From contig NZ_JACHNB010000001.1 in NCBI RefSeq assembly GCF_014205225.1, positions 4,631,501 to 4,695,500 on the forward strand: a DNA stretch of 64,000 nucleotides, read 5' to 3'. This DNA is from Actinoplanes octamycinicus. Its GTDB lineage: Bacteria; Actinomycetota; Actinomycetes; Mycobacteriales; Micromonosporaceae. This document shows, in pieces, positions 61,332 through 64,000 of this stretch; position 1 is the first letter of the stretch, and every line of letters starts with the position of its first letter. The notes under the pieces are model-generated. The model saw only the letters and a list, made by a program, of their open reading frames with translations, did not search any database and had not been told where the DNA came from. The position numbers and the translations under genes are program-made.

Positions 61332-62080
61332 GCTAGAGCCGCGATCCCGATCGACAGCAGCGGCAGGGTGGCGGCGGCCGCCCACTCGCCGGCCGGCGCG
61401 CGGCGATCGTTCATCGACGGCATCCGGCCCGCGTAGCCACGGGAGACCATCGCCAGATAGACGCGCTCGCCCCGTTCGTACGATCGCAGGAACAGTGACC
61501 CCAGGCCGACCGCGAACGCGCGCGCCTGCCAGAGGAACCGCGGATCGTAGCCGCGGCTCAGCCGCGCGATCCGCATCCGCCGCGCGTCCTCGGCGAGCAC
61601 GTCGAGATAGCGCAGCATGAACGTGGCGATCTGGGTGAACACCGGCGGCACCCGCAGCCGGTCCAGCCCGTGCAGCAGGTCACGCATCGTGGTGGTGGCC
61701 GCGAGCAGCAGCGACGCCAGCACGCCGAGGGTGCCCTTGGCGACGATGTTCCACGCGCCGTGCAGCCCGTCGACCGACAGGGACATGCCGAGCCAGTCGA
61801 CCCGCTCACCGTGCCCGAAGAACGGCAGGGTGACCGCGAGCAGCACGAACGGCAGCTCGATGGTGGCCCGCTTGAGCAGCCAGAGGGCCGGGACACGGGC
61901 CACCGCCGCGAGCACCACCACCAGGGCGAGATAGCCGGCGAAGGCGGCGAGACGCTGCGGCGGGGTCAGCACCACCACGATCGTGAACAGCAGCACCGCC
62001 ACGATCTTGACCTCGGGCGCCAGCCGGTGGATCCGGCTGCCCCGGGCCAGGTAGAGCGGATGGGCGTGCCCCGCCCCCAC
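61328..62080 (-). CDS. cbiQ: ECF transporter T component, CbiQ/NikQ-like
   Basis: The 250-residue membrane protein has about five hydrophobic segments and the two short coupling helices with ArgGly-type motifs (MRIARLSRGYDPRFL and YLAMVSRGYAGRM), which contact the ATPase. A GTG start sits 1 bp after the cbiN-like stop. It is third in the operon. Confidence 0.94.
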   Translation of the reverse strand: MGAGHAHPLYLARGSRIHRLAPEVKIVAVLLFTIVVVLTPPQRLAAFAGYLALVVVLAAVARVPALWLLKRATIELPFVLLAVTLPFFGHGERVDWLGMSLSVDGLHGAWNIVAKGTLGVLASLLLAATTTMRDLLHGLDRLRVPPVFTQIATFMLRYLDVLAEDARRMRIARLSRGYDPRFLWQARAFAVGLGSLFLRSYERGERVYLAMVSRGYAGRMPSMNDRRAPAGEWAAAATLPLLSIGIAALA

Positions 62081-62081
62081 G

Positions 62082-62426
62082 TCAGGCGGCCTTCCGCTCG
62101 CGGCGCCGGACCAGCCAGAACCCGCCGGCGCCGAGACCGAAGGTGAGCAGCACGCCGGCCACCCCGGCCAGGCCGGTCGACAGGTACGGGTTGTCGATGC
62201 CCTTGATCTGGTAGTCGGCGAGCGGGCTGTCCGCGAACTGGTGCTCCTGCTCCCGCTGCGCCATGCAGTGACCGCCGGTGATCTCCCCGGCCGCGTCGAA
62301 CGTGCAGCCCTCCCGGGCCGTCGCGTCCAGGCCGTCCGGGCTGCCCGAGGCGAAGTTGCTCACCACGCCGGCCAGCAGCAGCGCGACCAGCAGACCGCCG
62401 GCCAGGAACCATCCGAGCCGCTTCAC
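62082..62426 (-). CDS. CbiN/PDGLE-domain small membrane protein
   Basis: The 114-residue protein has two TM helices (about 6-24 and 82-104) with an extracytoplasmic loop between them. The loop has the SPDGLDATA motif (PDGLE-like) and two cysteines. It starts with a GTG overlapping the cbiM stop (GTGA). CbiN proteins help the CbiM substrate-binding unit load cobalt or nickel. Confidence 0.9.
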   Translation of the reverse strand: MKRLGWFLAGGLLVALLLAGVVSNFASGSPDGLDATAREGCTFDAAGEITGGHCMAQREQEHQFADSPLADYQIKGIDNPYLSTGLAGVAGVLLTFGLGAGGFWLVRRRERKAA

Positions 62427-63118
62427 GCGACAGCCTCCACTTCGGCGACGACCGGCTTCCGGAACGTGCGGAGCGCGTAGACCATGTCCGGCCGCACCCG
62501 GGCCACGGTGATCACGGTGACCGCGGTGATCAGGCCCTCGCCGACGCCGATCAGCACGTGCGCGCCGGCCATCGTGCTGGAGATCCACGGGAGGGAGAGC
62601 TCGGTCGTGCCACCCAGCGCGTACTCCAGGACGAAGCCCTGCGAGGCGGCCACCACCGAGACGATCGAGGCGATGAAAGCCGTCGTGCCGAGCCCGCCCG
62701 GGGTCCGCGGCAGCAGCCGGAGCAGGGCGACGACCAGCAGGTAGCCGGCGGCCGTACCGATGATCGCCATGTTCGTGATGTTCAGCCCGATGGCGGTCAG
62801 GCCGCCGTCGGCGAACAGGCACTGCACCACCAGGACGGTCGACACGCAGAGCGCGCCGACCCAGGGGCCGACCAGGATCGCCGCCAGGGTCCCGCCGAGC
62901 AGGTGGCCGGAGATGCCGGGCAGCACCGGGAAGTTGAGCATCTGGACGGCGAAGATGAACGCGGCGACCAGCCCGGCCATCGGGGCCAGCCGGTCGTCCA
63001 GGTCGCGCTGCGCCCGCCAGACGCAGACGGCCAGCACGGCCACGGCGACGACCACGAAGACCGCGGACACCGGCCCGTTCACAATCCCGTTCGCGATGTG
63101 CATCGCTTGCGCATCCAT
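62423..63118 (-). CDS. cbiM: ECF transporter S component, CbiM/NikM-like
   Basis: The 231-residue protein has about seven hydrophobic segments and the conserved PGISGHLLGGTLAAILVGPW segment. CbiM/NikM proteins usually begin Met-His-Ile, with His2 and the N-terminal amine binding the metal. Here MHIANG lies at residues 6-11, after MDAQA. The upstream ATG at 63118 has a GAGG seven bases away and is the likely initiator, while the Met at 63103 has no good ribosome binding site, so the N-terminus may be processed. Whether the metal is nickel or cobalt is unsettled; no cobalamin riboswitch is seen. Confidence 0.94.
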   Translation of the reverse strand: MDAQAMHIANGIVNGPVSAVFVVVAVAVLAVCVWRAQRDLDDRLAPMAGLVAAFIFAVQMLNFPVLPGISGHLLGGTLAAILVGPWVGALCVSTVLVVQCLFADGGLTAIGLNITNMAIIGTAAGYLLVVALLRLLPRTPGGLGTTAFIASIVSVVAASQGFVLEYALGGTTELSLPWISSTMAGAHVLIGVGEGLITAVTVITVARVRPDMVYALRTFRKPVVAEVEAVA

Positions 63119-63175
63119 GTTTCCCCCTCGCGAAGCGCTCCTCGCAAGGCGTCAGCATATTGGCTACGAGTGGCT

Positions 63176-63194
63176 GTTGCACATCCTTGGCAAC
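63176..63194 (-). promoter_or_regulatory. Nur-like box upstream of cbiM
   Basis: GTTGC-N9-GCAAC matches the spacing of the streptomycete Nur box (TTGCaa-N5-ttGCAA). It is about 58-76 bp before the cbiM start. Confidence 0.6.
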
Positions 63195-63207
63195 TAGAGA
63201 GTGATCT

Positions 63208-63222
63208 TCGTGATCATTTTCA
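63208..63222 (-). promoter_or_regulatory. Zur-like half-site
   Basis: On the minus strand TGAAAATGATCACGA matches 10 of 15 positions of the Zur-type palindrome TGAAAATGATTTTCA, with a complete left half. It is a weak call. Confidence 0.3.
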
Positions 63223-63424
63223 GTGTCCCGGCACGGCCGCCATTCTTCAAGATCAAGTTCAAAGGCATGCTGACTCGGGTCCGCGCTGATCACCGATCGT
63301 CGCTCCCGCCAGGGACCCTTCCGGTCCGAGCTGGCCGCTGGCGCGTCCAGAACGCTCAGCCCGCAAGGGCGACGTCCGCGGGTGGTGACGACGTGCCAAC
63401 TTCAAATCCCCACCCGTCGGAGCG

Positions 63425-63441
63425 GGCCCGCGCTGCGGGCC
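63425..63441 (-). terminator. Short hairpin after the nitroreductase gene
   Basis: GGCCCGC-GCT-GCGGGCC forms a 7-bp stem just past the minus-strand stop at 63446. There is no T-tract. Confidence 0.45.
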
Positions 63442-63445
63442 GGGG

Positions 63446-64000
63446 TCACGTGGCCGGGATCCCGATGACGTCGTCCACCGGGCGGCGGGGGGCCTGGCGG
63501 CCGGGGTGGCCGTAGCCGATCCGGAGCGCGATCTGCGGGAACCCGGTCCGCCCCAGGGCGCGGCGCAGCTGGTCGCGGGCGGCCGGGACCTCGATCGGCT
63601 GGGAGATCATCGAGCTGGCCAGGCCGGCGTCGGTGACGGTGAGCAGGACCCGTTGCAGGGCCTGGCCGGCCTGGATCTGGTCGAGCCGCCGGTCGCCGGC
63701 CGTGCCGAGGATGCCGACCAGCGGTTCCGGCTCGTAGTCCCGGCCCGGGGCCCGCCGCCGGCTGGTGAACGCCCGCTGCGGGATCAGGTCCTGGTGTTCG
63801 CCGACGACCGCGCCGGCGTAGGCCGGCATGCCGTCCGGCGCGTCCTCGGTGTCCGTCCAGGTGATCAGTTCGGCCTGGTAACGCTCGTCGCGGCGGAGCA
63901 CCCGGTCGGCGCTGTGCGCGATCTCCGAGAACCCGGTCAGCGCGGTCATCCCGACCAGCAGGTCGAGCCAGGTGTTCTCGGCGCGGGCCGCTTCGATCAG
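63446..64000 (-). CDS. Acg-family FMN-binding nitroreductase-like protein (5' end outside window)
   Basis: The C-terminal 184 residues are present; the frame stays open to the window edge. Motifs TVTDAGLASSMISQPIEVP and ALRRTGFPQIALRIGYGHPG resemble the Rv2032/Acg type, which are DosR-regulated in mycobacteria and lack clear nitroreductase activity. The role is probably in hypoxic or stress physiology. The tail ends PVDDVIGIPAT. Confidence 0.85.
   Translation of the reverse strand: MIEAARAENTWLDLLVGMTALTGFSEIAHSADRVLRRDERYQAELITWTDTEDAPDGMPAYAGAVVGEHQDLIPQRAFTSRRRAPGRDYEPEPLVGILGTAGDRRLDQIQAGQALQRVLLTVTDAGLASSMISQPIEVPAARDQLRRALGRTGFPQIALRIGYGHPGRQAPRRPVDDVIGIPAT

Larger units (their letters stand above)
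63119..63424. other. Regulatory spacer upstream of the CbiMNQO operon
   Basis: The stretch holds the promoter of cbiM and the end of the nitroreductase gene. I find a Nur-like palindrome and a Zur-like half-site (listed separately). No cobalamin-riboswitch B12-box and no gene or tRNA are recognisable. Confidence 0.5.

Noticed and set aside
63119..63445. A cobalamin riboswitch or tRNA upstream of cbiM
   Set aside because: No B12-box-like segment is visible, and the TTCAAAT stretch near 63403 has no pairing T-stem or acceptor stem.

Overview
The window is GC-rich (roughly 70 percent or more) actinobacterial chromosome. GTG starts are frequent and coupled ATGA/GTGA overlaps recur. A type II glutamine synthetase, XRE/DUF5753 and DUF574-type proteins, a ClgR-like regulator and an IdeR/DmdR-type iron box fit a filamentous actinobacterium. 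The overall gene style suggests Micromonosporaceae, most likely Actinoplanes or a close relative; this is inference, because no marker gene other than rRNA was assessed.

Layout. 1-1303: the 3' part of a 23S rRNA gene, the 5S rRNA gene and a strong terminator. 1338-4650: a repeat-rich stretch with a structured hairpin element and four tandem-repeat arrays around a nucleotidyltransferase, a CBS-domain protein and small membrane proteins. 5.2-10.6 kb: a protealysin-like M4 peptidase, an iron-regulated siderophore-interacting protein, a single-domain response regulator, a chemoreceptor and an orphan ferric-reductase-type membrane domain. 10.7-13 kb: a partner-switching module (SpoIIE/PP2C phosphatase, anti-sigma kinase, STAS antagonist). 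13-27 kb: glnII, LysR/DJ-1, a universal stress protein, a TetX-like monooxygenase with a divergent TetR and two operators, a short Rho paralog, a ClgR-like regulator, an L,D-transpeptidase and assorted enzymes. 27-33 kb: a PfkB kinase coupled to an unknown two-TM protein, then a TetR-controlled acyl-CoA dehydrogenase/SDR/acyl-CoA dehydrogenase operon. 33-39 kb: a maltokinase-cap-like protein, a polysaccharide deacetylase lipoprotein, a large S8 protease and a CoA-disulfide-reductase-like enzyme. 39.4-49.2 kb: a LacI-controlled regulon (GH3 enzyme, LacI regulator, sugar ABC transporter, GH31 alpha-xylosidase), probably for xyloglucan oligosaccharides. 49.2-55.4 kb: two tandem paralogous NACHT NTPases resembling bacterial NLR-type immune proteins. 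55.5-60.5 kb: an enoyl-CoA hydratase/isomerase, an FAD monooxygenase, a phosphoketolase and a peptidoglycan-binding protein. 60.5-63.1 kb: a CbiMNQO-type nickel/cobalt ECF transporter with a Nur-like box. The end holds a truncated Acg-type nitroreductase.

Four items stand out. (1) A dispersed element of about 115 bp occurs twice (1338-1454 and 32666-32778). It has long perfectly paired stems whose sequences differ between copies while a 14-nt loop core is invariant, and both copies lie between convergent 3' ends. (2) Three tandem arrays and one short duplication include a gene's last codons and stop codon in the repeat unit. (3) The two NACHT paralogs keep blocks of near-identical DNA in the ATPase core while other parts diverge. 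(4) The same 14-bp LacI-type palindrome occurs at three sites and ties the GH3 gene to the transporter/GH31 operon.

All assignments rest on reading motifs and translations by eye; no database search was run.
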